64,000 bases of DNA from Owenia fusiformis (lineage: Eukaryota; Annelida; Polychaeta; Sabellida; Oweniidae): the NCBI GenBank assembly GCA_903813345.2, contig CAIIXF020000012.1, forward strand, positions 2,833,318 to 2,897,317. Direction: 5' to 3'. The translations under genes were made by a program, and so were the position numbers. Below the pieces are notes generated by a model. The model was given only the letters and a program-made list of their open reading frames with translations, was not told the DNA's origin and did no database searches. Below, one piece after another: positions 42,901 to 45,900 of this stretch. How positions within the stretch are numbered: position 1 is the stretch's first letter; each line of letters starts with the position of its first letter.

Positions 42901-45900
42901 CAATAGGTCGAAAATTGATGATAAATTTGATGAATTTTTGAAAATCGTCATTCCCATGTAATCCAATGGGAAATGGAGGGTTCGGGGCAAATCAGAAATC
43001 AGGATATCTTTTCAGTAAAAGATTCAGCAAAAAATATTTTTATATAGAAAATTGAATTGTCTAACTTTTTTGAACACTAAGTGTTTAGTTTATTTGATGA
43101 ATATTAAAGTTACAGCGCTTCAAAGTCATTTTTGAAAATAATTTTTCGCCTCCTATGTTATTTCAATGGGAGAGGTTTTTTGAAAAACAATTTTGACTTT
43201 AAAGCCCTATAATTTTGTTGAACCTGAAGAAACATATCAATTTTTTGTTAAATAAAGTTAGCAAATTCAATTGCCTGCCTAACTCGTATTTTTTGCAAGG
43301 ACTCTGATGGACGGATATTCTGTCATATGACTTGCGGCAACCTACCATTTTTCATTGGTTAACATGGGAATGTCGATTTTCAAAAATTCATCAAATTTAT
43401 CATCAATTTTCGACCTATTGTAATTGAGGAAATTTGGAGGTATTGGAATTAAAGTCAAATTACGTTTCCATCAATAGTATAAGTATTTTCATCGCAGGTT
43501 AAGTAAATAAAAATTCAAAGGTAAAGAGGCTTTAACACGTAGTCCAATGGGGGAAAAGGTTGCCAAACTTATGGAGGGGAGTGTACCTGTTTGTCAATGG
43601 ACTGAATGCCAATATGTTATATTGTGGCAATCTTGTTTTCAAACTGAGTTGTAGACCCATTACAGTAATTTTTAAACATTTCACCCCTTGGGCATTTCAC
43701 CCCTAATTTGTTCACCCCTAAGATGTCTCACCCATTAGACATTTCACGCCCTGAAGTTTCACCCCCAGACATTTGACCCTTAGACGTTTCACCCCTTAGA
43801 CATTTCATCCCCAATACATTTCAACCGATTGACATTTCACCTCTTGGACATTTAACCATTTAGACGTTTCATCCCTCCCTTGACATTTCACCCTCAATAA
43901 TTATTACACTCTATGTTACATAGCAAAAAATGAAACCACTGAATCCTGGAGGTAAAGTTCATGCGCTTGAATCCTGTATGATCCTTGCTAACGTACAGAA
44001 TTCGCAGTTTAAATAAGCGGGGGAGAAATTAAGATTCATTTAAATCCAATTAAAATCCATGAATAGCCCAAACTGTGAAATGAAGTATACCTATATATAC
44101 AAGCGTGAGTGTGAAACGCTCAAGGGCTGAAATATCCATCAGGGGATGAAACATCAGAGGGATGGGAACTTCAGAGGTGAAACTGTCAAGGGGTGAAACG
44201 TTCAAGGGGGTGAAACTGTCAAGGGGGTTAAACGTTCAAGGGGGTGATACATTCAAGGGGGTGAAACGTTCAAGGGGTGACACATCTTGATAACCAGAGT
44301 ACATGTATAGGGATAAATACTAACAGTTGTGGATTGAAAGGCAAAAGTTCAGTTGAGTTTTGTTTAATAGACCTTTCCTCTTGAAACAAAGTTGGAAGAA
44401 AAATTGGGTTTCTGTCATTTAGTAATAAGCGGAAAATTTACACTACGAAACAGATTCATTCATTTTTGCAATTCCTTTGGAAATCTATGAATTCTTCTTT
44501 CTTAAAATGAAAAAGTATCATACGAATCATAAAATACACTGACCACTTTCATGCAATAAATCTGTTTGCTTCGAGTCACATAAAACTATGGACATTTACC
44601 TGCAGCAGCTGGTGGTAGAGCAGTTTTGGCAATCAGTGTATATTTGTTGTCATTGTCTATACGCCATATCCCTATGTACGCTGTGCCAGTGGGGCGATAT
44701 CTGAAATATAACGTAATCGTTTCTTAAGTAATATTAATGTTCTTTATTGTTCGATATATTTTAGCCACTTTCTACAAGAAAAGCATGGAGATAATGGAAG
44801 GAGACATACAAAAAGTTGCCTAAAAGTTAACTGCATAAGAAAAACACACACACATTTTGCATCTACTTTTTAGTTTTAAAGTTTAGATAACTAGATTACC
44901 AATGGATATAAGTATTAAAACTATAAAACCATATCCCTCTATTAAAGTATTCACATAAGACATATTATTATTGTAGAAGAGACCTTTAATCATTTTCATT
45001 AAATCACTTTATTTTCTCAATTATGTACAAGATCATACTTTACAAAATAACACGTACACTTTTTATAATATTTAACAAATCATTGTAAATGCCATTATGT
45101 GGCACCTAATACTCCCTCTTGGGGGTCATAGCCACTAAAACCTGTAAATATGTTACATTGATTTTAATAAATAAAGAAAAAAAATTAACAAAATCACTCC
45201 ACTAATAGCAAAAACATTTAATAACAAATATAAAAATGTCAGTCGTTTATCTAAATGGCTGCCCATTAGCCAAACTGTCATTAGGTAATACTTTTGTTAT
45301 ATTCTTCTAATTGTTCACAATGTAAAAATTTAATAAAATCACTCGGTTTTCCAGAATTTCCAGAATCATATATCCTCTTACAATACTCACATATCTCACA
45401 AAATAAGTTAAAATATCAACTGTTATGCAGTACGTAAGTTATAAAGCTGCTATGATAATACTGTGAAATCATAATTACTTTTATTCATGGATTACTGAAT
45501 CTAACGTCATAGTTGACGGGCCCTTGCAATTACATAATTTCATCAAATTGACCGACCAAGATAGTGTGAAAAATGAAGAACTTAGAAGAGAAAGGAGAAT
45601 TATTAGGATATCAACAAGGTATTAACAAAGAAGTGTCTACGTATGGTATGTTCTAACAGTGTTTCAAAACTTAAAAGAGAAACTTCGAGGAGTGCATTTA
45701 GCTTGGGTTATCCTGAACCCTGGATTTGGGAGTCAATAATTCCAAAATTTGGAAAAATCCAGGTAAAACACCCCTTAGAAAATGTGCCCCGTGTGTGAAG
45801 ATCGAAGGATGGTTATGACCCACTAACTTTAATTTTTGTTATAGACACTATCTTAATAATGTTATCTGTAGGCAAGATAGGTACACTCCCCTCAATAAGT

